Below are positions 24,487 to 37,000 of a DNA stretch of 64,000 bases, piece after piece. Below the pieces are notes generated by a model, which was given only the letters and a program-made list of their open reading frames with translations, was not told the origin of the DNA and ran no database searches. The translations under genes were made by a program, and so were the position numbers. Positions within the stretch are counted from its first letter, which is position 1. The number at the start of each line of letters is the position of its first letter. Origin of the DNA: Wuchereria bancrofti (taxonomy: Eukaryota; Nematoda; Chromadorea; Rhabditida; Onchocercidae); the NCBI GenBank assembly GCA_005281725.1, contig SSBO01000005.1, forward strand, positions 310,001 to 374,000, in the 5' to 3' direction.

Positions 24487-26404
24487 CTAGAGAATATCAT
24501 TATCATTGAGTTGAAGTAATTTCATCTGTGAATTCACCCAACTAGTGACAGCACTAATTTTAGCATACACTCCAGGAATATTGTTTCGACCACATCCGTG
24601 ACCCCAACTGACCACTCCCTGTAATTCCCATCGTTGACGCACACGACTGTAACACATCAACGGACCACCTGAATCACCCTAAAACGATAGATGAGATTAG
24701 TTAGAAATGCTATTTCAGTATTCTCATTTATCATTTTCACTTTCGAGAGAGATAATTCTTCCTTAAATTAAAAACAAAAAAACAAGAGATGAAGGTAAAA
24801 CCTGACAAGCATCAGCACCACCGGAACCGGCACAAATCATGGATAATGGATCAACGCGACCAAAATAGTGCAAAATACTATTGCAAATAACGATTGGTAT
24901 GATTGGAACGTGTGTCTCACGTAACTTTGATGAAAAACTACCACTTTCCTCTTGATAACCCCATCCTGTAGAAAAAAGATATACCGAGAAATACCAAATC
25001 TGATAAAGGTGAACGTGAAAAAAAAAACATTTGTTGCATTTTCGATATCAAATGACCTTTTATATTTGTCTTTCTTGATATTTTTCTTATATTACATTTA
25101 ATTAGCAATATTATTCGTACCGGTAACAATGCAACTATCCGCTGTTGATGGTTCCAGCATCGGTAAACATATTGGTAGTATATTTTCGCTAAAATTTAAT
25201 TTTCCATGTAACCTAAAAATGTTAGACTGTTAAAAGAGGTACAGAATATTTTGGTGACACGTTGAAATTTTCTCGAAGATTCGCATATATCTGAACTACT
25301 AAGCGGAATAGTTAGCAATATCGTAGCAAAGTGAAATTTTCATTTCATTCAATAGTTGAAGGAAATATTTTCACCTGGCAATGGCAACATCAAATGAACT
25401 TGGCATAAGGACGTTAAATAATGGATGTATTGAAATATTGCGAATGTGATAGCTTTCTCCGGAACCAATTTCATGACCACCAATAAGAACTGTATAACGT
25501 GCCGGATTACGACTGAAAACACTAATTTCATTTCGTTAAATTATCAATTTTTGCTAGATGAGATTTTTTGTTTTGTCTTTTTTTGCTACTAATCTTAAAT
25601 TTTGTATTATTTTCCAATAAAGATAAATAGTACTAAAATTACCACTAATATTTCGATTGTTTAAATCAATTCTACTATATATTTTATCCAAGATTAGTAT
25701 AAACTTTGTTGATTGATTGAGGAATTAAAAGTAAACCTTCGAGAGAAGCAATGTGCTGCAGTGATAACGATATCATCGCTCAAAAGTGCTGCACCACATC
25801 GATGAATTTTTGTTTCAGCATAAATTAATTGTACGGTCCAAGGCCATACGTGTGGTGTGGACTCGTTACCACCGACTACGCGACGCTGCTGCAACTGGAT
25901 TAATCTTTCCGATCACGTATAAATCCACGGATGCAACAATTTCATTTGGAAATTTTGCAAATTGTATCAAGAATGAATGAACGTTCTTGCTGTTCTGCGA
26001 TTAATTACGGATAAATATAGGAAAATAAAGAAAAAATAAAAAATGGAAATGAGAATAAATCTGTTTAATTGTTTTAATTTTATATTTATATTTAGCTATA
26101 TTTTATGTTTTTCACATTTATATTTATAAAAAAAAAGATTAGCATGAATAATTGCTTATTGTCTTCCTTTAAAATCTATTAAAATGCATATTTATTGCAC
26201 ATTAAAGAAAAGTAAGTGTTACTAAAACAAAACAGAAAAAAAAAATTTTAATGTAAAATTAAAGCAAAAGGAATGAAAGTAACATACAGTGATAACTTTA
26301 CCGTTATCGATAAGATTGTCTAAATTATGAGAACGACCACAAATTTCTGGTTGTGAATTTACAAATTCAACTAGTAATAAAATTAACACATGAAAGTTTC
26401 GCAT
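24487..26404 (-). CDS. Secreted trypsin-like serine protease (S1A)
   Basis: Extracellular endopeptidase of the chymotrypsin fold, predicted to cut after Lys/Arg. Exons: 26404-26288, about 25894-25737, 25512-25375, 25212-25121, 24965-24802, 24678-24487; about 286 residues. An N-terminal signal peptide ([17 protein letters not shown]) is followed by a propeptide with one Cys and the activation site RRVVGGNES. The triad is complete: His in TAAHCFS, Asp in SSFDVAIAR, Ser in GDSGGP. Asp six residues before the Ser (ADACQGDSGG), with SWG and a Gly-lined pocket, indicates trypsin specificity. The start follows a TTTGCAG acceptor by 7 bases, as in spliced-leader acceptors. The 5' end of exon 2 is unsure: several closely spaced AGs (25895, 25888, 25885) are in phase but none has a good pyrimidine tract, and the better acceptor further upstream opens a different frame. 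The gene-family member cannot be named. Confidence 0.92.
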
Positions 26405-29400
26405 TTTTGACCTGCAAATAATTGAATTTTAATTAGAAATTAATAACTGGTTAATATTTTGAATATGTTTATGAAGGAACTTTATCATATATACAAATGT
26501 CACATCAAAATGATAAAATAGATTTTGTTATCGTTTGTATTGTACCTAAAAGTAACAGTCCACAAGAATGATAAGATCACTTTCTGGAAGAATGATTGAA
26601 CTTCTAAAATTTGATCGTATCAGGCAGATCAGATACCATTCATTTTTGTTATTTTATAAAATAAAAAGCAAAATTGATCAGTTAATTAATTGTATATGTC
26701 AAATAATCGCTTATGAAACCTTACTTGATTAAAATTAAATATTCTGCCACAAAATTTTTCTTTAAAATCAAATCGAGATTGATTTGATAAGCAAGAAACA
26801 GACCTAACAAAAGTAAAATAATAAGTTATCAATTGACATTTCTTAAGTTAGTTTCATTAAATCTAAAAGTTTAAAACTTAATTTGATGGTAAACAAGGAA
26901 GTCAGTTAGAGTGATCACTTTACAGTTAACATTTTGAATTATCAGTTAACTCAAGAAAGTCTGGTAATGATATCTCTCGAAAAAAAAAAATTAAGAATGA
27001 TCATATTATCAAATCTTAAATTTAAATTTCATGTAGATAAGAATTCAAATATAACAGAAACAAAAGAAAAAAGTTCCATTTTTTTTTCAAATTATAGCTT
27101 AATTAAGCGTTCTTTAATTCAAATTGCATTCTTTTATAATTTTCAGTTTTATATTATAAATGGTCAAAAATGGAAAAGAAAATTAATCTAATTGAGTAAA
27201 TAATTCAGTTATCATAAAAATTTCAAATTTATTTTATTTGAAAGAACGGTGATTTTGTGGAGACGAAACTTTAAAGATTGACAAATGCAAATCCCAGTTC
27301 GAATGTTTTGCTTTTCCATCATCATTGATTTCTATCAAATTTCTCATTCAAGAATTCCTCACAATCAATCAATAAAATTTATGTTTAAACGAAATATTTG
27401 AACTTTTGAACTTTAGTCTCTTAAAAAAATATCCTTTAAAAAAATAATACGAATACTGAAGAAGAAAAAGATACCAAAGAGTAAAGTAATTTTGGATCAT
27501 TTGAAGGTAACAAATGTTATTGAATCTTAGTGTATTCATCAAAATAAAATTAAGCATTTTCAAATTTTTATAGAATGTCAAATTGATAAAATGAAATTTT
27601 ATATGAAAATACATGCAAATTTCAAGATTTATTAGTGAAGTGTAATGAGTTAATATTTGAGTAATGTTATTTACTTGATAATTGAGAAACTGTAATTTGA
27701 AATCTTAAATAAACTTATGCTGCAATGATTTGAAAATGAGTTAATTTTTATTTTTAGAATTACTTTATCGAATTGAACAGAAAAGAGAAATGCAATAATT
27801 CAACAAAATTTCAATTTAATTTATTCATGCTACAACTAAAAATAAAATCATTTTACTCATCATTTTATAATTAAACAATAGAAGCATTTATAATTAAATA
27901 TGAATTAATTAAATATGAATTATATGTTTGAATACATTTCAATATACAATTATCTTCACTTAAGTCAAAACTATTAGTCTGATTATCAATGCTTTTAATC
28001 CTCTATAAATTTAATTATTTATGTGTTGAAATGATTTAATTCATAATGAATTTACGCGGTATCACTTGAATGCCAATGAAAACATCCTTCGATAGCCATG
28101 CAAAAACTATACAGTAATACTTTAAAATGTCTAATACTACAATTTAAATTATCAATTAGCAATTTTTATTTTCAATAGAAAAAGTGATAGCGCCTATAAC
28201 TAAAAAAAAATTTAAATATAGCAGAATTTTTATCTGCTTAACAGAACATTAATCATTTCTATTAGTAAATTGTTAAAAAGACTAACAGTTTAACAATGTT
28301 TTAATCAATTTGAAAATAGAGTAGTTCCAATATCGAAATGATAACAAAGAAAAAGAACTGTCCTTTGTCTCAAAAGTGTCAAAGATTTGTCAATGGTAAT
28401 AATGCATTTCGCTAATTGTCAATTGATAATGCTAAACGCTAACAAAGGTACCTGACAGACAAAAGTGAGCGCAAATGGATTCTTTCATATTGGACAGGCG
28501 GTAAATGTGTATTCTAAAATTTGTTTAACAGTAAGAATCAATTTCCATTTTATCATGAGATGGTTCTCACTGTTTTTTTTTTTATGTGTAAAAATAAATT
28601 TGTAATTTTTCAAATTTTTTTTGTCCCATTTGATAATTAACCTAAATTTTATATCGATAAGGTTCTTGCTAATTTAATTACTATAAAAATGCTATAGCAA
28701 AATGAAATTGAAATAAGGCAAAATTTTTGATCAAATCGTTAAAGTTTGGTTACTTTGTGAAATTTTGATAAAATTCGAAGAGAATTACTCATTGCTAATT
28801 GATATTTAGGTATTTCAGTTTTATGAAAACAATTCATTAAGTAGATAAGCTCTCCTCAGCTTTTCAGATAAAGGAGAATTCAGAAGAAGTAAACATTTCT
28901 TTTCAAATATCATACTGATAAGATTTAAAAATGATCTTTACTGATCAATTAGCACATTTCAATAACAAAAACTTTAAGTTTTAAAATATAACAATTGAAA
29001 TGTGACTGAAAATATTCTTAAGAATAACTAATAATTCAAAGTTAACAAAGAGAAATAACAAATCATAATGCAACACATTTATTAATCTATCCAAATGGAA
29101 AACTTGGCCAAAAACAGAAATTACAAATTATAGTTGGCTTTGATAGTAAGATTTTACCTAATAGTAAGATGTAAAATGTATTATTTAAAATACTATCTTG
29201 TCATTGTAACCTAAATGCCAATTAAAATTGAAAAAGTTAAATTGTTGTCACACTGTGTGAAATTTGAACAATGTCATCCGTCACTCAAAAAAAAAAATAC
29301 CAAGAAAAAAAACTGCAAAATAAATAAAGTTAAAACAATTGGCAAATACATTTCAATAATGTAAATAAACAAACAATCGATGAAATATTTCAGAAAATTA

Positions 29401-30264
29401 CTTGCAAGAAATTTAGCAACAGAATTGATACAATCCCCGATGCATAACGATAAAAAAGTTTGACATACTTTTGATATTGCAAATTTCTCGCAATAACTTT
29501 TGATCTAAGTTTCAGTGATACATATTAATTGATAGTATTAATTGATTAATTCAAATAAAAGCTAATTAAAGTAATTAAAAGAGCCAATTAAAATTTATCC
29601 ATTCTTCTTCACTTTCACTAATACTTTCCTCTCGAATAGATGATAAATTGTGAAGGAATGATTGGTCTGTGTCGAAAAGTGGAATCCATTTCCCTTTGCT
29701 TTCTTTGTCAAATGAAAAACTTTACAAACTTAGCAAAGAAAGAATGTCACAACATTAAGCTATGTGTCATCATCCATTAGTCTTCTCAAATAAATAAACC
29801 AAAATGATCTGTTGCTGCTATTCGATAAGTTTATAAAAATTATTGAAATTATTTAAGTATGAAATTTTGTCAATTTCTGAACGCAAATATACTTAATAAA
29901 TATCACAATTATAGTAAATATTCCAATTAACCATTACTAGTAAATATCTTAACAAAAAGTATTAGTACAAAAAAAGTATATACTATTATCTCATAAATGT
30001 AATGATTATAGATTATATTTGATAGTAATAACTATCTTATCAGTATATTACCTAACTCTATTAGTAATTATTAAAGTAACTGAAAGTAATTTATCATCAA
30101 AAAACTTTTCCCTTTATTTGTAATTATCTATTCTTCTCTTAACTTTAATATTTTCTCAACAAAAACTCTATGCTATATGTGCAGATAGATCATTAAACTA
30201 TTACTTTACCGCTTCATTTATCATCAAAAATTTCTTTCTTCCTTCATTTGCAATTATTTTTTTT

Positions 30265-30401
30265 GATATATAAAGAGAGAGAAAGAGATAGAGAGGAAGA
30301 GAAAGAGAAATAGAGAGAGAAATTAATTGACATAATCCATTAACACTCTCAGTTTCTTTCTCTCTCTTTCTTTTTCTCTCTCTCTCTCTCTTTATATATC
30401 T
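30265..30401. repeat. GA-rich / TC-rich inverted repeat
   Basis: A GA-rich arm starting GATATATAAAGAGAGAG is followed, after a short AT spacer, by a TC-rich arm ending CTCTCTTTATATATC. The outer 15-16 bases are near-perfect reverse complements and the inner parts pair imperfectly, so a hairpin of well over 100 bases is possible. Confidence 0.75.
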
Positions 30402-30847
30402 TAAACAGAATGAATATGCAAATCAGTCCTTTCTAATATTTCATCTTATCATTATCTTTTATCACTAAATTTCAGCAAATCATACATTTTATTAAATCTA
30501 ATTTTTCATATTATTACTGTGTTCGGAATTTATAAAAATATGAAATTAGGTTACTCTCATTAAATCGATTTAGGAATTTCTTAAAATATTCCGGTAGTAC
30601 CCAATATTATTGTAATGAAATACCCGAAATGGCATTCCAACGGGTAGAAGAAATTTCGTCACATTAATTCATTGTCACATATGTAAATTGATAATACTTT
30701 GAGTTACAAGTAAAATTGTTACTTTATTCCGTTGCGATAGGAATATGAAATTTGCCCACGAAATGACAATAGTCGTCCGATTGATAGAGAAAAATAGATA
30801 AGTTAGTGTTTAAGACGATATTTTGAAAGCAAAAAGAATAAAAGGAA

Positions 30848-30884
30848 AGGTCAAAAAATGAGGTCAAATTTTAGTAAGAGGTCA
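30848..30884 (+). promoter_or_regulatory. Three direct AGGTCA half-sites
   Basis: AGGTCA occurs at 30848-30853, 30861-30866 and 30879-30884, all in one orientation. The first is preceded by AA, giving the NBRE-like AAAGGTCA. AGGTCA is the classic nuclear hormone receptor half-site. Spacers of 7 and 12 bases are not standard DR1-DR5, so monomeric binding would be more likely. Function is inferred from sequence only. Confidence 0.35.
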
Positions 30885-31013
30885 AATTAACGGATAAAAG
30901 GATTGAAATTCATTACAACAATAATAACATGGCTCGGGGGTTTCATCGATCTAAAGTTCCTGAAGCACAATATTCTAGATATTTCAGGAATTATTTTTCA
31001 CATCGGTAGCTTA

Positions 31014-31044
31014 CCTTTAACCTCAACCTTTAACCTTAACCTCA
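31014..31044 (-). promoter_or_regulatory. Run of AGGTT(A/G) half-site-like repeats
   Basis: On the minus strand, about 30 bases hold four AGGTTA/AGGTTG-like hexamers in tandem, 130-200 bases from the three AGGTCA sites and in the opposite orientation. They may be a degenerate receptor cluster or a simple repeat. Confidence 0.25.
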
Positions 31045-34026
31045 GTGATGTCTATGATTTCTTTAAATGTATTTTATTACAACAAGATAAATGGAACAAT
31101 ATTAATGACAGATAAAGTATTACTTTTATTTTATCATTTGGTGTACTTTCTTAATGACAAGATGTAAGGGCGTATTTGATGCGTGATAACCTATTAACTT
31201 CTTACGTGACCCTACTTCACGTTCCGCAACCATTCATCCAATGGATATCCGTGATAAAGAAGCATCCAAATGTGAAATTTGTTGAATGTTGGGGAAATCA
31301 TTCAGTAAGCATAAAGTGATTTTTTCTCTTACCCGTCACTATTAATCATTTCTTTTTAAAATCCTAATCAGTCCGGTTAAATGACGGGAACTACCGGATG
31401 GCAATGGACAGTTAGTAACCGGAAGCAATTGTCAATTACTGATTTCACCGAAATAAGATTAAAATTTCTGAATTATTATTCGTGGAATGATATCTTGGAA
31501 TACACGGAATGCTCCATTGTTCCTTTTCGGATAGAATGATGAAATCCGGTAGAATGATCGGATCCCAATTTCAGGAAGACGCTTATAATTTGTCAGTGAT
31601 ATTGAATAATTTGTACTTTATCAGTTGATATTTAAGCGCATTTATTAGCATTTCAGTAATTGTTTCTTCATATGATCGAAATATGAATTATTAGAAAGTG
31701 TATTAAATGAAATTTACATTTACAACAAATATGTTGAAATTTCAATACTTTATTTTTTACAAAGTAATAAATGAATTTTCTATTTTTTTTGTACATAAAG
31801 AAATTAGAAATTTGAAAATTAGCATTTGTCTGTTGAAAAAATATAAGAAGAAGCCGTAATTTCTAAATGATATTTCTTGGAATATTCAATAATTTCATTT
31901 TTAAAACTTTAAAAGAATTTGTTGACATATGTCACACACTCTTAAATCATTTGGATTTTTTTTTTTGATATAAATACAAATTATTTTTGAAATCGTACAA
32001 ATTTCAATGCATTGCAATTAATAAATTATATTTTACCTTTGGTTGATAACTCATTTAATCATTTATACACAATTTTAGTTCACTTTTCATTCCTAACAAC
32101 GATTTTTAATGAACAATTGACACAAATCATAGGTGTTTGTCAACAAACTCAAACGACATCCGATGGTATAATCTAACCATTAGCATTTTTATTGCTAACA
32201 AAATTAGATGACACTTTTCAGTTATATTGGATAATGTTTTCGTATTCATGCAAAAAATAAATAAATAAAAAATAAAGAAATAATAGCGCTTTATTTTGCT
32301 GATCAAAAAATTGTAACTTTTGTAAAAATGATTAAAAACAACCAAATTATTTTCTTATCACAATATCACTGCCAATGGTTTAGTTTTTTTTTTTTTTTTA
32401 TGAATCATTGCGCTCCTGCATTTTATAATCATTGTGCTGCAATCATGCAATACGAAAATAACACTAAGTGATCAAATATTGCTTTCAATATTCAAATCAA
32501 ATGTTTATAAAATTTTTTCTAAGAACAAAAAATTTTCTTAAAAAATTTTCCTAAGTGTTTACGAGACGAAATTTAAGAAAGAAATGGAGTTTTTGCCCTT
32601 ATCAGTAAGTAATTAAATTACTTTTTCTTCTTACTTTTCAAAAATTCAATGTTTAATGACAAAACTTTGTAGTACGGATGATAGTTCATATTATTATTAG
32701 TAATAAATTGAAAACATGAGATGGCAGAATTGTCATTCATTTTTAAACTATTAATATTATTTTGAATTGTTAAAATACTTTTGAAATATATCAAATATCA
32801 AAGAGTGATGAAATGTTATCTAAGAATTTCACAAAACATTTAATTATGTTAGTATTATTTTTTTTGATTTTCTTTTCCAGAAATAAAAGATAAGAATAAT
32901 ATTAGCAAAGGAAAAATACCGCCCAACAATTGCAATTAAAATGTAATAAAAAATTAATCTGAGAGATCATAATGTGTTCATAGAAGTAAAATAAATCTTA
33001 AAAGCTTTTGTTTGTAGCAAAAAAGAAAAAAAAACTTTTGAAGAAAATAAACAAACAAAGAAACCTGTAATCAATTAACAAATTTATTTACAAATAAGAG
33101 AATAAAGGATTGGTGAGAAAAAAAATTCAGGATTTAATCAAAGAAATGTAAAATAATCTCTCAGAAATTTACACCAATGGTATCAACTTTCATTGCTTAG
33201 TATAAAAATATGTAATTCCAGAAGTATAAATTTGTTGCATTTTAACTTCGTTTAGCTGCTGAAAGCTTTTATTTATAGAAAAAAAAAAATTCAATTCTAA
33301 TATATATAAGAAAATTTTATTTCTTACTCTCCGAATTGGGTAGTGTTTTATGGGAAGATATACCCAAACTAATGGATAGAAAATCTAATAATAGGTATTT
33401 AACATATAACATAAATAGAAATAATAATTGTTATGACTAACTAAAGTTTTGTAATATTTATTTTTTTATTTTTTTTGCTTTGATTCATACATTAAAAAAA
33501 AAATAAAATTTAAAGTTTTTTAAAATTTTAGCCTAAAATTGAAGTATTAAAATTTGATTGAGGAAAAATTGAAGAAAATAAATTTGTTTGCAAGAAATGC
33601 TTAGCATTGTCAAACTTAAAAAAAAAGCTCAATTTTTGTTGTAATGTTCGAAAAATTGCCGAACTTTGTTCGATGCTAACTGAACAAAAAAGCTATTAAA
33701 CGGCACTTCGTCTTCTTCAATGTTCGCTGCCTCACTAATAGCTCAGTTTTCGAATTTATAAATAATATTTCTATTCGTTAACTCAAATTTTGATAATGTT
33801 ATTCATTCAATTTTGAATTAATTTATATTTTTATTTTTATTATTGTTATTTAATTTTATCTGTCAATAAGTTACAGATGATCATTGATTTTCTTTTTTTC
33901 TTTTCAATAAATTTATCGATTAATTAACTGGTCAATTGAAATAAAACAAAATTAAAATTTTTGATAAGCTTAGGCTTTATCAGTGATAAAAATTTGAATT
34001 TTAGGAGGAATAAGAAGAGCAATCTA

Positions 34027-37000
34027 ATGCAGAATATGGATAAACGTAATATATGGAATTTAGTAAAAGAAAATCCGCACGATAAATCATTAACTCGACA
34101 GCCTACAACACGATCCTTTTTTAATTATGATGTAATTGTTTGATATTTAATTGATTAATTAATTAGTTAATTGTTTTGTTATATAAATTGAACTATTCAG
34201 TAATACTAATCATTTATATATACTAAATTCCATAAAACTAATTAATAGTAATGGATGACAAAAAACAAAAAAAAAAAAATGCAAATCATTGATAAGTAAG
34301 TTAGATCATAATATAGTTGCATATTTATCCAATCATTTATTGATTTAGATGAGAGAAATCGAAATTTAAGGGAAATTAATATATTAACTTAACTCTTACA
34401 ATCAAGAATGCAAGTTAGAAATATCTTCACTCATACATATTTTATCACTTAAAATGACGTAAATAAAATCAAGTGACAATGATTTGTCAAAATATTCAAA
34501 TTACTATTTGTAAGTTTGAAACAAAAAAATTACCATTAATTTTAGTTTAATCAACAATTGGTTGATGTTGAAACGGTAGCTGATGCAGCTGAATTGCCGC
34601 CGGAGAAAATTTCAGAAATAGTTGATGAAATGGTTCGTGAAGAATCGGAGAGAAAAAATACTATGTGAGTTTAAGGATATTTTTTATTGAATTAATTATG
34701 ATACTGAAATTAGCATCTAGCACTTAATTATTTATTTCATTTATTCCTATATACTACGCTTTCCAGGTTATAACATAAGAGAATTTAAGATGTTAAATTC
34801 AATCATTTTGAATTAACCTTTGAAAATAAAAAAAAAAAAAAAAACGAAATCTGAGTCTTTTAGCTTAATTGATGAACGGAAAGAATATTCCTAATTTAAT
34901 TTATCGTAGCTGCTATTTCTTTTTTATCAATTTGAATGTTTTTATATTCTTATTGAAAATTTTTCTTTGCTTTATTAAAGGTTTGGAATTCGCAAAATGA
35001 GTAGCAAATTAATGAATAAATTAAAAATTGGACATTCTAAAAGTACAAATATTATCGTGGATCGAGCATCAAAAGTTTCGAAATTAGCGTCACCCATTTT
35101 GAAGACATCACTATCACATCATCATCATCACCCAACCACTAAATCATCGGAAAAATCAATTTTTACGCTTGATGAACAATCGTCCGGTTTATCATCGCCA
35201 TCATTACCGGTAACTAAACCGGCATTCAGCTATCAATCATCTTTTCGTGAAAATGAAATAAACACTAAATGGTATTTGTTAATTTCTAAAAAAAATTAAT
35301 CTTAAATTGGTAATCGCTTGAATTTTCGTTTAAATCTTAAAAATTTAATCACTTAAATTTTTCATTAATTTAGAAAACGTTAATAAAAGTGTATTTAGAA
35401 TGAATTAAAATTTCATATTTCTTTAGTGCTTATTTATTTCGTGGTGATTCACTGTACAACAGTAAACAACCGGATCCTGAATCGTTGGACAATCAAGTTG
35501 AACGTATTTATGTCTATGATCCATTTTGTCCAATTCATGGCTCTAGACGTCGTATGATTAGCAGAAGGACAAGAATTCGAGATTTTGATTATCATTTAAC
35601 CAGCATTGAATCAGTTGATGATACTGAACCATCAGGAGTTATCTTACTCAGGAATGGAAATTTATATTTCAATTTTCAAATTTTAAATTTGTAAAATAAG
35701 CAACGACAAAGTTTGAATGAATTTGAGACGTTATAAATTAATTTTTAGCCAAGGTTTTGCTGCAAAATTAATTCGAAAAAGACGCCGTGCGCTTCTATCT
35801 GGTTCTGAGAAATATCGGTCTGATAAGGCAAAACGGAAAATTCGAGTGAATTTATGGATTGTTAGCTTAGCATTTTTATTCCTTTTTACTGCTTTTCATG
35901 GATTGCAAAATTTACAATCTTCGATTAATGGTCGTTTAGGAACAGATAGCCTTTCGTATGTTTTTTTTTTTTCATAATTTTATGCTGAATTTATGATATT
36001 TTTCATAAAACAAACATTTGGTTTGGCCTAGACTAATTGTTTCATTAATATAACATCGAACATTTCTGTTTTGAAAACATTAAAATTATTAAAATGAATT
36101 TTTTTTTTTGGTATTGAAAACTTACGTAACGTTCTATAAAATATTTAGAATATTCTATATCAGCTTATCACTATCATACTTATTTGTTCCGTCATTTATT
36201 TTGAATCGCCTTGGATGTAAACGTACGTTAATTGCATCATCAGGAATATTTATGATTTATATGCTTTCAAATTTTCTACCTAAGTAAGTTATTATAAAAT
36301 TAGCATAAATAATTTACATAAAAGAAAATCAAAATACATCCAGGAAATGGCAATGTTATCATATCATTCATTTCATTCTTATCAAAGCTTTTTAAGTATT
36401 TTTATTATTTGTGTATATATTTAATTAAATATTTTATTTTATCTAATAATTCTGGCATCTAATAATAGAAGTATTTTAAAAAATTTAAATAATTATATAT
36501 CTTCTTTTATAGATATTACTCGCTTATTCCAGCTTCTATTCTTGCCGGATGTGCCGGAAGCTGTCTTTGGGCAGCAAAATGTGTTTACATTTTAGAATGT
36601 GGAACAAAATATGCGCAATTAAATATTGAAGCGCAAAATGTCGTTATTATTAGGTATTCAGATTGTTATTGTTTATATTAGATAAATTTTTCGGAATAAA
36701 ATATGAATCATTTGAATAATTATTAGATAATTAAAATGTTACAAACATTGTAACTATAATTTTGTATTAAAAAATTGCAGGTTTTTTGGTTACTTCTTTA
36801 TGGTACTACATTTAGGCCAGGTAATTGGTAATCTCATTTCATCCTTTATTCTTACCGCTTCAACTGGTTATCATCAATTAGAAGATCAGGTGCAAAAATG
36901 GTATTACATTTTTTACATTCTTTTATTTTTTGTTTTTTTATTTTATTTATTTTTTTTTTTTTTTGTTACTTCAATTTTAATATTTTTTCATTTTCTGTAA

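Larger units (their letters stand above)
26405..34026. other. Long AT-rich intergenic region with one distinct island
   Basis: 7.6 kb with no supported gene; open frames are short and AT-driven. Within it are an inverted GA/TC-rich tract (30265-30401) and, at about 30.6-31.6 kb, a less AT-rich island with repeated receptor-like half-sites and short inverted repeats. The trypsin gene (minus) and unc-93 (plus) point away from it, so it may hold both promoters. Confidence 0.5.

Noticed and set aside
30903..31115. 70-codon frame across the half-site island
   Set aside because: Frame includes the repeated CCTTAACCT tract, has no coding-like bias and no splice or promoter context.
26405..34026. 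Bacterial endosymbiont (Wolbachia) insertion
   Set aside because: No bacterial-type gene or recognisable bacterial protein is seen; the interval is uniformly AT-rich noncoding apart from the small island.
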